From positions 3,720,001 to 3,784,000 of the forward strand of contig CAXXVE010000001.1 of the NCBI GenBank assembly GCA_963676905.2: 64,000 nucleotides of DNA. Reading direction: 5' to 3'. A program made the position numbers and the translations under genes. A model generated the notes under the pieces. It was not told the DNA's origin. It searched no databases and saw nothing but the letters and a program-made list of their open reading frames with translations. Position 1 is the stretch's first letter, and each line of letters begins with the position of its first letter. Positions 25,663 through 34,346 of the stretch are shown in pieces. Source of the stretch: Oceanispirochaeta sp963676905 (lineage in GTDB: Bacteria > Spirochaetota > Spirochaetia > DSM-2461).

Positions 25663-26253
25663 TTATCTCTCCGAAGGAAGATATTCAATCCACCTGTCCA
25701 CACGGCGGCGCAGGGCCTTCCGGGTGAAACCGTTTCGTATAATACTAGTATCGACCCTGGAAAAAAAATATTGAGACTTAAGTTGCTTTTGAGCTGCAAA
25801 TCTCCTGAGGATTTCAGGAAGGCTGCGGTTGTCTCTTTTCAAGGCACGGAAGAGCCTCAGACAAAAGGGAGCCTCTATCCATAAGATCCTGTCGCACTTC
25901 TCCCAGAATCCACCCTTTTCAAGGGCAGCTGCATTTACAGCAACCGAACACCCTGCCGGCAGAGACCGGATATGGGCATCAAGCATTCTGTGGAGCTCAG
26001 GGTAGAGAATGTCTTCAAGTTTTTTAAGTTTTTCAGGGTTCTGGAATACTATCGCACCCAGAGCCTTGCGGTCCACGGCATCTTCAGAATCAAGGATACC
26101 GCTGCCGAACTCTGCACTGAGTCTGGCCCCAAGGGCATTCAGGGCGCTATGGGCCATCAGGTCCATATCCACCGTCTCAAACCCTTTCTGAGCCAGATAG
26201 TCGGCTACCGCATTCTTTCCGGAACAGCTTTTTCCTGCCAGTCCGATGATCAT
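25663..26253 (-). CDS. coaE: Dephospho-CoA kinase
   Basis: Dephospho-CoA kinase performs the last step of coenzyme A synthesis. The 196-residue protein begins with the P-loop MIIGLAGKSCSGKNAVADYL, then the conserved VDMDLMAHSAL. Residues around AVNAAALEKGGFWEKCDRILWIEAP match the lid and base-binding strand; the loop usually written PLL is AALEKG here. The size is normal. It begins 2 nt after the polA stop codon. Confidence 0.92.
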   Translation of the reverse strand: MIIGLAGKSCSGKNAVADYLAQKGFETVDMDLMAHSALNALGARLSAEFGSGILDSEDAVDRKALGAIVFQNPEKLKKLEDILYPELHRMLDAHIRSLPAGCSVAVNAAALEKGGFWEKCDRILWIEAPFCLRLFRALKRDNRSLPEILRRFAAQKQLKSQYFFSRVDTSIIRNGFTRKALRRRVDRWIEYLPSER

Positions 26254-26255
26254 GG

Positions 26256-28949
26256 CTAGTGGATATCTCCCCAGTTCATGCCCTCTTCAACATTGACCCT
26301 GAGGGGGACATCCATCTCCCAGGCCCCTTCCATAACCTTGGTAAGAAGGAATCTGCAGGATTCAACCTCTGCCTCGGGAACTTCAAGAATGATCTCATCG
26401 TGAACCTGCAGCAGAACCCTGGCTTCAAGATTCTTCTGCCGGAGGGCCCAGTCGATGCCCAGCATGGCCCGCTTGACGATGTCTGCGGCGGAGCCCTGGA
26501 TTCTTGTATTCACAGCCACTCTGACGGCGGCGGACTTTTCCATCTTGTTCTTGCTTGTAATCTCCCGGACAGGACGGAACCGGCCCAGAATTGTATAGAC
26601 TCCTCCGTCTTTTTCAGCCTGGGTGACAGTGTCATCAACAAACTGTTTTATACCCGAATACTCTTCAAAATAGGTATCGATAAAGCCGGCGGCCTCACCC
26701 CTTGAGATTTTAAGCTCATTGGAGAGACGAAAGGCGGACATTCCGTACATAACACCGAAGTTGATTGTCTTGGCAATCCGCCTCTGACCTGGTGTCACCT
26801 CTTCAATGGGAACCTTGAAGATTGTTGCGGCAGTTTTGGAATGGACATCGGCGCCGCTAATAAAGGCGTCCTTGAGACCGGGGTCCTGAGAAAGATGGGC
26901 CAGTACCACAAGTTCGATCTGGGAGTAGTCGGCGGAAAGGAAGACACAGCCGTCCTTCGGATAGAAGGCCTTTCTTATCCGGCGTCCGTTCTCATCCTTT
27001 ACGGGAATGTTCTGCAGGTTAGGGTCTTTACAGGCGATACGCCCTGTGGCCGTACCTGTCTGAACAAAGTTTGTATGCACCCTGCCTGTTGCGGCATTCA
27101 CCATCTGGGGCAGAGTATCAACATAGGTGGATTTAAGTTTTGCAAGCCCCCTGTGTACAAGTATCTTTTCAGGAACGGGATCTTCTTCAGCCAGTTTCTG
27201 AAGCACAGAGGTATCCGTGGAGTATCCGCTCTTGGTTTTCTTTAAAGGTGTAAGCTTTCTGTCTTCAAAGAGGACTTCCTGAAGCTGTTTGGTTGAGTTG
27301 ATATTAAACTCTTTTTCGCAGAGGCCGTAGATCTCCTCTCTCAGGGCATCCAGAGAAGTTTCAAGCTCAGCTCCGTAGGTTATAAGCTCTTCACTGTTCA
27401 GCTGTATCCCCCTGATCTCCATATCCGCCAGGATACGGACAAGCTGCATTTCAAGAGTTGTAAACAGGTCAAGAAGGCCGTCTTTTTCAAGAGTTTCATT
27501 GAGAACCTCGTAGAGACGCCATGTTATATCAGCATCTTCGGCGGCGTAGTCTACAGCATCCTCCAGAGGGACATCAGAGAAGATACCGCCCTTGGGCACC
27601 ACATCTTTAAAGTGGACTGTCCTGTAGTTCAGGTATCGCTCAGCCAGAAAGTCCATGTTCAGGGGAGACCCTGCATCAATCATCCAGGCGGCGATCATTG
27701 TATCGAAGAAAAGGTTCGCCGGAGTTATGCCCCAGCGGTTAAGAACCTTGTAGTCATATTTGATATTCTGGCCGATGATCTTTATGTTCTCATCTTCAAG
27801 CACCGGTTTCAGCTTCTCCCGGATCAGATCTTCAGGCAGGCATTGCGCCCCTTCGGCCTTTACGGGAACATAGCAGGCCTTCTCATCGCCCACAGACAGG
27901 CAGATCCCAACTGGATTTGCCTTCATCGGATCCAGGCTGTCTGTTTCGGTATCCAGGGAAACCATGCCCTTCTCCCATACCTTTTCAATCCAAAAGTCCA
28001 GATCTTCGGCAGTCAGAACCGCTGTATACTCACCCTTGGGAGCGGCAGGCTTCTCTTTTGTTTCACTCTTTTCAGCGGCCAGTCCGGGAACAAGTTCATC
28101 AGCCAGGCTCTGAAGCCCCTGATCCATCAGGGCACGGGCGGCCTCCTCGGAGTTCAGGTTTTTGACTATCATGTCATCAATGGCCATTTCATCCATGGGC
28201 ACATCGGTTTTGATAACAACAAGATCACGGCTGAAATAGGCATTTTCTTTGTTGTCTTCAAGCTTCTGTTTCTGACTCTTGCTCTTGATCTTGTCCAGAT
28301 TTTCGTAGATGCCGTCCAGGGTTCCATAGTCCTGCAGCAGCTTTGACGCAGTCTTGGGACCTATCCCCGCAACACCGGGCACATTGTCGGCGGTATCCCC
28401 TACAAGGGACAGGTAGTCCACAATCTGCTCGGGCCAGACACCTCTGTCTTCAAATACATCGTCCCGATCCATCTCGATAAAGTTTCCCTTTTCGAGTTTC
28501 ATGATCTTAACACCGTGACCGGTGAACTGCAGAAGGTCTTTGTCTCCCGAGATAATATAGCAGGGACGTCCCTCATCGCGGGACCGGCATGCCAGAGTTC
28601 CCATAAGGTCATCCGCTTCATAGCCGTTCACCCGCATGACGGGAATGCCCATTTTTTCAAGGATATCTTCAATGACAGGAATCTGCTCGAACAGATCGTC
28701 GGGAGACTTGTCCCTTGTAGCCTTGTATTCGGGGTACATCTCATGGCGGAAAGTCTTTGTAAGAGAGTCCATTGTTACTACAAAACGGATTGTGTCCCGC
28801 TTATTCAGAATACTGAGGAGGGCTCTGAAAAAACCGAAAACGGCGGAAACATTCTTTCCGTCGGGATTTCTCAAGGGGGATCGTATAAATCCGAAGTAGG
28901 AGCGGTATATCAGGCTGTAGCCGTCAAGAAGATAGAGGGGATCTTTCAT
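26256..28949 (-). CDS. polA: DNA polymerase I
   Basis: DNA polymerase I, 897 residues, for Okazaki-fragment processing and repair. Residues 1 to about 290 form the 5'-3' exonuclease (flap nuclease) with VTMDSLTKTFRHE, YEADDLMGTLA and GDKDLLQF. Next is a 3'-5' exonuclease domain whose DTETDSLD motif near residue 335 is intact, so proofreading is likely. The polymerase domain has motif A (SADYSQIELVVLAH), motif B (RRIAKTINFGVMYG) and motif C (QVHDEIILEVP). The start ATG overlaps the stop of the upstream small gene (ATGA). It sits in an operon with fliS, which is unusual. Confidence 0.98.
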   Translation of the reverse strand: MKDPLYLLDGYSLIYRSYFGFIRSPLRNPDGKNVSAVFGFFRALLSILNKRDTIRFVVTMDSLTKTFRHEMYPEYKATRDKSPDDLFEQIPVIEDILEKMGIPVMRVNGYEADDLMGTLACRSRDEGRPCYIISGDKDLLQFTGHGVKIMKLEKGNFIEMDRDDVFEDRGVWPEQIVDYLSLVGDTADNVPGVAGIGPKTASKLLQDYGTLDGIYENLDKIKSKSQKQKLEDNKENAYFSRDLVVIKTDVPMDEMAIDDMIVKNLNSEEAARALMDQGLQSLADELVPGLAAEKSETKEKPAAPKGEYTAVLTAEDLDFWIEKVWEKGMVSLDTETDSLDPMKANPVGICLSVGDEKACYVPVKAEGAQCLPEDLIREKLKPVLEDENIKIIGQNIKYDYKVLNRWGITPANLFFDTMIAAWMIDAGSPLNMDFLAERYLNYRTVHFKDVVPKGGIFSDVPLEDAVDYAAEDADITWRLYEVLNETLEKDGLLDLFTTLEMQLVRILADMEIRGIQLNSEELITYGAELETSLDALREEIYGLCEKEFNINSTKQLQEVLFEDRKLTPLKKTKSGYSTDTSVLQKLAEEDPVPEKILVHRGLAKLKSTYVDTLPQMVNAATGRVHTNFVQTGTATGRIACKDPNLQNIPVKDENGRRIRKAFYPKDGCVFLSADYSQIELVVLAHLSQDPGLKDAFISGADVHSKTAATIFKVPIEEVTPGQRRIAKTINFGVMYGMSAFRLSNELKISRGEAAGFIDTYFEEYSGIKQFVDDTVTQAEKDGGVYTILGRFRPVREITSKNKMEKSAAVRVAVNTRIQGSAADIVKRAMLGIDWALRQKNLEARVLLQVHDEIILEVPEAEVESCRFLLTKVMEGAWEMDVPLRVNVEEGMNWGDIH

Positions 28950-29359
28950 AATTCAATATCAATCAGCCGTGGTGCGGCTTCCTTTTTAAAAGATTTGGAG
29001 ACAGGAGAGCCTTTCACTCTTCCCCTCTCCCGATCCAGTAAGGTTAATCCAGTTTTAAGGGAGCTTCTACCCTTATCACGTAAATTCCGGCACTGGATGC
29101 GAAGTTCCTGAAGCTTATTCAGTTCAGAAGCGAATTCCCGGGCAAGAGAAGGTACATCCTCAAGCCATCGTGCGAGGATCTTCTCCTGATTTACAAGTTT
29201 CCGGGCTGTTCTCCCCTCTTCTGCTGTCAGCAGAGAGAGGTCCGATTGAATGGGTTTTTCACAGAGTTTCTGAAGTTGTATTAAAAGGGAGTTGTAACTG
29301 CCGTAATCACGGCAGAGTACGGTGATCTGAAGCGAAACGATTTCGCCCGGAGATTTCAT
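28946..29359 (-). CDS. Small helical protein between fliS and polA, possibly FlgN-like
   Basis: A 137-residue, mostly helical, charged protein that I do not recognise firmly. Its middle contains heptad-like runs (LAREFASELNKLQELRIQCRNL), and the C-terminal third is basic. The size, helicity and position directly after fliS are like a FlgN-type export chaperone, which is an inference from context only. Its stop codon overlaps the polA start by 4 nt, and it begins 6 nt after fliS, so it is translated from the same mRNA as both. Confidence 0.7.
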   Translation of the reverse strand: MKSPGEIVSLQITVLCRDYGSYNSLLIQLQKLCEKPIQSDLSLLTAEEGRTARKLVNQEKILARWLEDVPSLAREFASELNKLQELRIQCRNLRDKGRSSLKTGLTLLDRERGRVKGSPVSKSFKKEAAPRLIDIEL

Positions 29360-29365
29360 ACACCT

Positions 29366-29785
29366 TTAGCCGGCGATATTAACACCAACAGGAGCATCTC
29401 CTCCTGAAACGGCCTGACTCTCGATTGAAGCCCAGGCGCTGCGGAGTTCTTTCATCATATTGCTTATTTCAACAAGGACCTCGGGAGACTTGTCCATATT
29501 GGCCTGAAGAAGCCGCTGATTGAAGAACATATAGAGGTTGTAGAGGTTCTGGGCGATATCACCGCCCTTTTCAAAGTCCAGGGAGGCCATAAGCTCGGTA
29601 ATTACTTCCTGGGTTTTTACAATCGCGTTATGAATCTTATCCAGCTTGCTGCGGGTCATGTTCATCTCTTCAATAGCAATATCAAGCTGTTTAAGAGCTT
29701 CATCGTAAAGCATGACAATCAGGCGTCCCTGACCGGCTGTTTTTACTTTTGTCTGACGATAGGCATTTAACGGATTTGTATTCAT
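29366..29785 (-). CDS. fliS: Flagellar export chaperone FliS
   Basis: FliS binds newly made flagellin in the cytoplasm and delivers it to the flagellar export gate. The 139-residue protein begins with the family hallmark NPLNAYRQTKVKTAGQGRLIVMLYD and continues as a helical bundle with LDFEKGGDIAQNLYNLYMFF. ATG 29785 follows GGAGG with 10 nt spacing. It heads the unit fliS-(unknown)-polA-coaE-SPOR, and a sigma-28-like promoter lies about 31 nt upstream. No flagellin gene is in this window. Confidence 0.95.
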   Translation of the reverse strand: MNTNPLNAYRQTKVKTAGQGRLIVMLYDEALKQLDIAIEEMNMTRSKLDKIHNAIVKTQEVITELMASLDFEKGGDIAQNLYNLYMFFNQRLLQANMDKSPEVLVEISNMMKELRSAWASIESQAVSGGDAPVGVNIAG

Positions 29786-29815
29786 GTAGGAATGGCCTCC
29801 TGGTTATTCAATTTA

Positions 29816-29842
29816 TTCTCGGCAACTTTCTTATAATACTTA
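29816..29842 (-). promoter_or_regulatory. Sigma-28 (FliA)-like promoter of fliS
   Basis: On the minus strand, TAAG (29842-29839), 15 nt and GCCGAGAA (29823-29816). The enterobacterial FliA consensus is TAAA-N15-GCCGATAA, so 10 of 12 positions match. The location before a late flagellar gene fits. The spirochaete FliA consensus was not checked. Confidence 0.6.
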
Positions 29843-29854
29843 AATACGTTTTTT

Positions 29855-29901
29855 AAAAATAAATTCCTGTGTGCTGTACAAACTATAGGTCAACACAGGA
29901 A
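29855..29901 (-). terminator. Hairpin and T-tract after the deacetylase-like gene
   Basis: TTCCTGTGT (29864-29872) pairs with ACACAGGAA (29893-29901) in a 9-bp stem with a 20-nt loop. On the minus strand it is followed by TTTATTTTT. The large loop makes it less certain than the other terminators. It sits just upstream of the fliS promoter. Confidence 0.6.
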
Positions 29902-29948
29902 TAATCAAGCTGAAAAACAGCTGTTACAGTAACATTCATCGACCCGGC

Positions 29949-32189
29949 TCAACGGCTTGCATTCATCATATCCTGCAGGTCGACAAAGGAGTATCCGTCC
30001 CGGATCAGCCTGTCAAAGATCATCGGCAGAGCCTGAAAGAGATACTCATCCTGCCCCTGCGCCCCTCCTATCGTAAGGGTCAGTATTGAACCCGGCTTAA
30101 CCCTCATAAGAAGCTTTTCTGCTTCACTGACAGCATCATAGGGTATATTGGCGGATACTCTGTCCTGAACAGGAATATCGGTACCTATAAAAACATACTG
30201 CATGGAAGCGGAAGTCTCAAGGATTTCCGAGTTTATATAGTAGCCGGGGGTATGCCAGAGCATGGACAGCTCCCGTCCTGTCGCAATAAAGTAGTCATCC
30301 TCATTCCGGGCCAGGCCCTTTTTCAGAAAGTCCTTGTCAATCTGATAACCGCTGTCTGCCATATCCAGCATTGTGTAGAAAAGAGACCCTGCGGTATGGC
30401 CGCTTTCGGCAATGATTTTAGTCTCCAGGGGGTTGGAGTTGATAAAATCTCCGTTGAGGAAGAAGGTTGCAGGGACCCTGTACCTGTAGAGCAGATCAAG
30501 GAGCTCAGCCGTACCCTCTGAGGAGTCCACAGCGTTCAGGACAAGGGCAATCTCTTTTTTGTCAGTATTGGTTCCATGATCAAAATACCAGGGGTTCCCT
30601 GAACTGACAGGACGCATCTGCCGGGGCATCATGACAGCACCGAGACTGAGATAGAGGGGAATAAGGTCGGCTGTATAAAAACTCTCTACATCACGTATTT
30701 TCAAAGAAGAGGCATACCAGCCTTCACTCTGTTTTTCAAGGTAAATTCTGTAGCTGCTGTTTCCCAGCCGGGAGGGTGCGGTTTCAACACTCCCCTTCAA
30801 AGGTGTCCACTGAAGGGCCTCATTGTACCTGAACTGATGAGTCCCGGTTTCGGCAATCAGATCGCCCCCGGCCGTGTAACCGGCCCGGTCCACAGCAGAA
30901 AGTGCGATAACAGGGGCAGTTATATTGTCACTCCCCGCACTTCTCAGGGTATTTCGTCCTAAAAGAAAATATCCATCACCGGCCCACTGGAGACCAAGAA
31001 TCTCCTCCTGGTCATATGCTGTATAGGAAGCATCCTCTCCGGCACGGTACAGAGCCGCTCCATTTAATCCAAGAAGAGCAAATCTGTCCCGCCCCTTGGA
31101 GATTGAGATCCCTGTTACAGAACCGGCAAGGAGGGAGAACTGTTCGTTTGTGCGATAGAGATAAACCCGGCCTTCATTTCCTGCTATTTTCCGGCTTCTT
31201 ACAAGAAGACTGCCGTCGGAGAGCCATTCGGCCTGATCAAAGACGGTTCCGTACTCCGCTGCAAGCAAGGGGGTCTGAAGAACCCTGTCTGCCGAAGTAT
31301 CAAGAACCAGAGAGTGGACAATGGCGGTTTCACCGTTTTTAAGCAGAACGATGGTCCGCCCGCTCTCGTCAATGGCCCATTTATCAAAGCTGGGATCGTA
31401 TGAGACGGGAAGACGCCCATGAACACTGCCCTTGCGGAAAGGCTCTGAATAGAAGGCTCTTGTAAAGAACTCGGAGCTGTGGACCCTGTAAAGATATCTG
31501 CCCTTGAGAACATAGAGATAGTTTCCTTTACTCCACTTTACAGACTGGATGTCATTGAACCCCGTTTTACGGAATGACTCAGCGGGGATACGCCCCGACT
31601 GGTACTGATCAATGGAGAAGTAGTAGAGCTCTCTGCCCCTTCGGTAGATAAAGTACTTTGAATCGGGAGACCACTTGACCATCTTCTGAAGATATTCAGG
31701 TTTCAGACTTGAAGTTACAGTAGTCCTTTGTTTCCTGTCCCTGTCATAAAGGACAAGTGAGGCGGTGCCTCTCTCATCTTCTGTGACATAGACTGTATAT
31801 TTCCCGTTTGGGCTTGGTATAAGAGGCTTCAGAGGCAGAGGGGAAAGGGCTGCACCAGAAGAGAAGGATTTACCATAACTCTCCTCCTGCCACATTCCCT
31901 CTTTGTAACTGTAGCAGCCGAAGTGGTTGTAAACCATAAGTTCATCCCGGCCTGAAAAATAAAAAGTCTTTTCGGGATAGATGGTGAGGGCCTCTACCGC
32001 CAGGGTATCCGCCTGCCCCCGGATCAGGGCGTTATAGCTCTCCCCTTCCAGTGAGGGGAACGAGAGGGCCGTTAGAATTTCGTTGTGACTGTTAATAGAC
32101 GGATCGATGAAGTCGATCTGCCTGTTTTGTGTGAATACCTGCGTAAAAGGCAGGGTGAGTAGTATGAGTAATAGTAATTTCCGCTGCAT
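29949..32189 (-). CDS. Secreted beta-propeller protein with degenerate polysaccharide-deacetylase domain
   Basis: A 746-residue exported protein. A signal peptide (LLLLILLTLPFTQVFT) is followed by about 480 residues with TolB/WD-like propeller blades (for example VKWSPDSKYFIYRRG and SVKWSKGNYLYVLKG). The last 200 residues resemble a NodB polysaccharide deacetylase (YRVPATFFLNGDFINSN). The metal-binding residues are not kept: the TFDDG position reads NAVDSSEG, the HxxxH motif reads HTAGSLFYT, and the RPPYG-like motif reads HTPGYY. The domain is therefore probably non-catalytic or altered. No ribosome site is seen; a GCCGATAA lies 9 nt before the start. Confidence 0.8.
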   Translation of the reverse strand: MQRKLLLLILLTLPFTQVFTQNRQIDFIDPSINSHNEILTALSFPSLEGESYNALIRGQADTLAVEALTIYPEKTFYFSGRDELMVYNHFGCYSYKEGMWQEESYGKSFSSGAALSPLPLKPLIPSPNGKYTVYVTEDERGTASLVLYDRDRKQRTTVTSSLKPEYLQKMVKWSPDSKYFIYRRGRELYYFSIDQYQSGRIPAESFRKTGFNDIQSVKWSKGNYLYVLKGRYLYRVHSSEFFTRAFYSEPFRKGSVHGRLPVSYDPSFDKWAIDESGRTIVLLKNGETAIVHSLVLDTSADRVLQTPLLAAEYGTVFDQAEWLSDGSLLVRSRKIAGNEGRVYLYRTNEQFSLLAGSVTGISISKGRDRFALLGLNGAALYRAGEDASYTAYDQEEILGLQWAGDGYFLLGRNTLRSAGSDNITAPVIALSAVDRAGYTAGGDLIAETGTHQFRYNEALQWTPLKGSVETAPSRLGNSSYRIYLEKQSEGWYASSLKIRDVESFYTADLIPLYLSLGAVMMPRQMRPVSSGNPWYFDHGTNTDKKEIALVLNAVDSSEGTAELLDLLYRYRVPATFFLNGDFINSNPLETKIIAESGHTAGSLFYTMLDMADSGYQIDKDFLKKGLARNEDDYFIATGRELSMLWHTPGYYINSEILETSASMQYVFIGTDIPVQDRVSANIPYDAVSEAEKLLMRVKPGSILTLTIGGAQGQDEYLFQALPMIFDRLIRDGYSFVDLQDMMNASR

Positions 32190-32198
32190 ATGATGTTC

Positions 32199-32206
32199 TT
32201 ATCGGC
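32199..32206 (-). promoter_or_regulatory. Sigma-28-like -10 element before the deacetylase-like gene
   Basis: GCCGATAA on the minus strand equals the FliA -10 consensus and ends 9 nt before ATG 32189. The -35 position 15 nt upstream reads TTTC, a poor match to TAAA, so the assignment is tentative. Confidence 0.35.
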
Positions 32207-32234
32207 TGCCGGACCGAATTTGAAAAGGGTTAAA

Positions 32235-32477
32235 TCAGGAAGAGGCCTTAGAGAGAAAAGCCTCTATCTCCTCTTCAAGATTATCGAGGCAGGTTTCCAG
32301 CTTTTCAAGCTCAAGCAGCCTGTCCTCCATCTGGATTTTTTCCATCTTATTGAGGGAGTTGTTCAGAGCATCAGCTACACTGCTCTTATTCTCAAGGCTC
32401 TTGCCGCACCAGGGGCAGTAGCTGTAGCAGGAGCTTGTTAGTTTTCCACAATAAGAGCAAAACTTTACTTCATCCAT
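32235..32477 (-). CDS. Small zinc-ribbon and coiled-coil protein
   Basis: An 80-residue protein. The N-terminus has two CxxC pairs (FCSYCGK and YCPWCGK), a zinc-ribbon pattern, and the rest is one long amphipathic helix rich in Leu and Glu that could form a coiled coil. The function is unknown. It lies between the deacetylase-like gene and a small unknown gene, all on the minus strand. Confidence 0.75.
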   Translation of the reverse strand: MDEVKFCSYCGKLTSSCYSYCPWCGKSLENKSSVADALNNSLNKMEKIQMEDRLLELEKLETCLDNLEEEIEAFLSKASS

Positions 32478-32514
32478 AACATCTCCTTAAACTCATTTAA
32501 GATGTCGCTCTATA

Positions 32515-32841
32515 TTAAATATTAACCAGATCGATCAAAATCTCAATAGATTTATAAGCTTCGGCGCTTAAATCTTTTTTAGTCAGATATCCCCTGTTGA
32601 TGGCATCAGCCACGGGAACTCCCGGATCTCCGTCAATCTGGTACTGGTTTTCCAGAATCTCCTTCCGGAATCCCTTGTGTTTGTCTATGGCAAGCTCAAG
32701 AGAGTCCGAAGAGAGCCTCTTCTTCTTCCACCGGTCAAATTCCTTGTAGAGAATCTCAAGCTCGACGTTCTGGGCCCTCTCAAAGGCTTTCTTTTTCAGC
32801 TTGGTCAGTTCACTCAGCACTTTTCTGGAATATTCAGGCAT
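32515..32841 (-). CDS. Small protein of unknown function
   Basis: A 108-residue protein rich in Lys, Glu and Leu. The N-terminal 60 residues are probably helical (LSELTKLKKKAFERAQNVELEILYKE), and the remainder has a GDPGVPVADAINRGYLTKKDL turn. I do not recognise it. It begins 1 nt after the PhoH stop codon on the same strand, so co-expression with PhoH is likely. Confidence 0.7.
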   Translation of the reverse strand: MPEYSRKVLSELTKLKKKAFERAQNVELEILYKEFDRWKKKRLSSDSLELAIDKHKGFRKEILENQYQIDGDPGVPVADAINRGYLTKKDLSAEAYKSIEILIDLVNI

Positions 32842-32842
32842 T

Positions 32843-34168
32843 TTACAACAACTCCGATGCCAGTTCCGCCAGACGGCTCCTCTCGGATCGCCCCAGAGTT
32901 ACATGTCCGGCGATATCCACATCCCTGAAAGCCTCAACCAGACAGGTCAGACCGTTGGATTCGGCATCAAGGTAGGGATTGTCGATCTGATGTGGATCTC
33001 CTGTAATCACGACCTTGGTGCCCTCCCCCGCACGGCTGACGATGGTTTTTACTTCATGGGGTGATAGATTCTGGGCTTCATCAATAATAATATACTGCTT
33101 GGGAAGGGATCTTCCCCTGATATAGGTCAGGGCCTCAATCTCAATAATCTTGTTATTCAGAACCTGATCAATACTCTTTAAATTCTGCTTGTGGGCAACC
33201 TCGATAATATATTCAAGATTATCAAAGAGAGGCTGCATCCAGTGGCTCATTTTCTGATTCTTCGCACCGGGAAGATAACCTATATCCTTTCCCATGGGAA
33301 TAACAGGCCGGCTTAAAAGAACCCGGGTGTAGTTCTTGTCTTCCATTGTGTTTTTCAAACCTGCCGCAAGGGAGAGAAGGGTTTTTCCCGTTCCCGCCTT
33401 GCCTATAAGGGTTACTAGTTTGATGTCGTCGTTCAAAAGAAGGTCCAGAGCGATACGCTGCTCCGGATTGAGGGGTCTTATACCGAGAATGGGCTCATGA
33501 AATGTATCGACCATCACAAGCCGTTTATTGGTTACATCACAGCGCGCCAGAAGGAATGCCTTGGCATCGGCACTCTCCCGGAGTATGAGATACTGGTTGG
33601 GAAATACAGTCATTTCAGGCATGGGAGCCTGATCATCGGCCTTCAGTGCCTCCATAAGCTGCTTATCGCCGTGAAGCTCCCTGAATCCGTCATAAAGGTA
33701 CTGAATATTGACCTTGTGCTTCTCGTAGTCTACAGCCTTTATGCCGATTGAGGTGGCCTTTATCCGGGCATTGATGTCTTTGGAGACAAAGAACACATCG
33801 GGATTCCTGCGTTCGAGGGAACTGCTCTGAAGGTACTTGGCGCAAAGAATGATCTTGTTATCCATCTTGCTTGATGAAAGGGAGTCCTCCACAGAGCGGT
33901 CAAAATCAAGGACAACCCGCAGCATTCCTCCCGATTCGAGCTTCACACCCTGCTGAAGGTTTCCATGATTGCTTACTTCATTGAGAAAACGGATGGCTGC
34001 CCTGGCGCTTCTCCCCCTGCCTTCAGGCTCGCTTTTGAGCTTGTCCAGCTCTTCGAGAACCCAGATGGGAATGACGACTTCGCTGTCTTTGAAAGACAGA
34101 ATCGCATCGGGACGGTGAATCAGAACATTGGTGTCTATAACAAAAGTCTTAAGGGGCTGTTCCTTCAT
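32843..34168 (-). CDS. PhoH-family protein with N-terminal PIN domain
   Basis: A 441-residue PIN-PhoH protein of the PhoH2/YlaK type, a group proposed to be RNA helicase-nucleases. The PIN nuclease domain (about 1-150) opens with the acidic site FVIDTNVLIH. The PhoH ATPase domain follows, with Walker A GKAGTGKTLLSL near residue 259 and Walker B YIIIDEAQNLSPHE. A C-terminal GHVTLGRSERSRLAELAS is typical. GAGG precedes the start. It diverges from trkA. Confidence 0.93.
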   Translation of the reverse strand: MKEQPLKTFVIDTNVLIHRPDAILSFKDSEVVIPIWVLEELDKLKSEPEGRGRSARAAIRFLNEVSNHGNLQQGVKLESGGMLRVVLDFDRSVEDSLSSSKMDNKIILCAKYLQSSSLERRNPDVFFVSKDINARIKATSIGIKAVDYEKHKVNIQYLYDGFRELHGDKQLMEALKADDQAPMPEMTVFPNQYLILRESADAKAFLLARCDVTNKRLVMVDTFHEPILGIRPLNPEQRIALDLLLNDDIKLVTLIGKAGTGKTLLSLAAGLKNTMEDKNYTRVLLSRPVIPMGKDIGYLPGAKNQKMSHWMQPLFDNLEYIIEVAHKQNLKSIDQVLNNKIIEIEALTYIRGRSLPKQYIIIDEAQNLSPHEVKTIVSRAGEGTKVVITGDPHQIDNPYLDAESNGLTCLVEAFRDVDIAGHVTLGRSERSRLAELASELL

Positions 34169-34307
34169 ATTTATAATCCTCGGTTGCCTGTGGGCATTTT
34201 ATTAAATAGTACACGTTATATGACATTAATGTTACGCATATTTTGTTTTTCACCGGCTCCCTGTACATATATTTTTTTGAAACACCGTTTTAAATACATT
34301 ATTAAAA

Positions 34308-34337
34308 TTGACAAGACCATGTTTATCTGAGTATCCT
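34308..34337 (+). promoter_or_regulatory. Promoter of trkA-trkH, close to the start codon
   Basis: TTGACA (34308-34313, perfect -35), an 18-nt spacer and TATCCT (34332-34337) end 9 nt before ATG 34347. No Shine-Dalgarno sequence is present, so the leader would be 0 to 3 nt. Confidence 0.7.
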
Positions 34338-34346
34338 CTCTGATGT

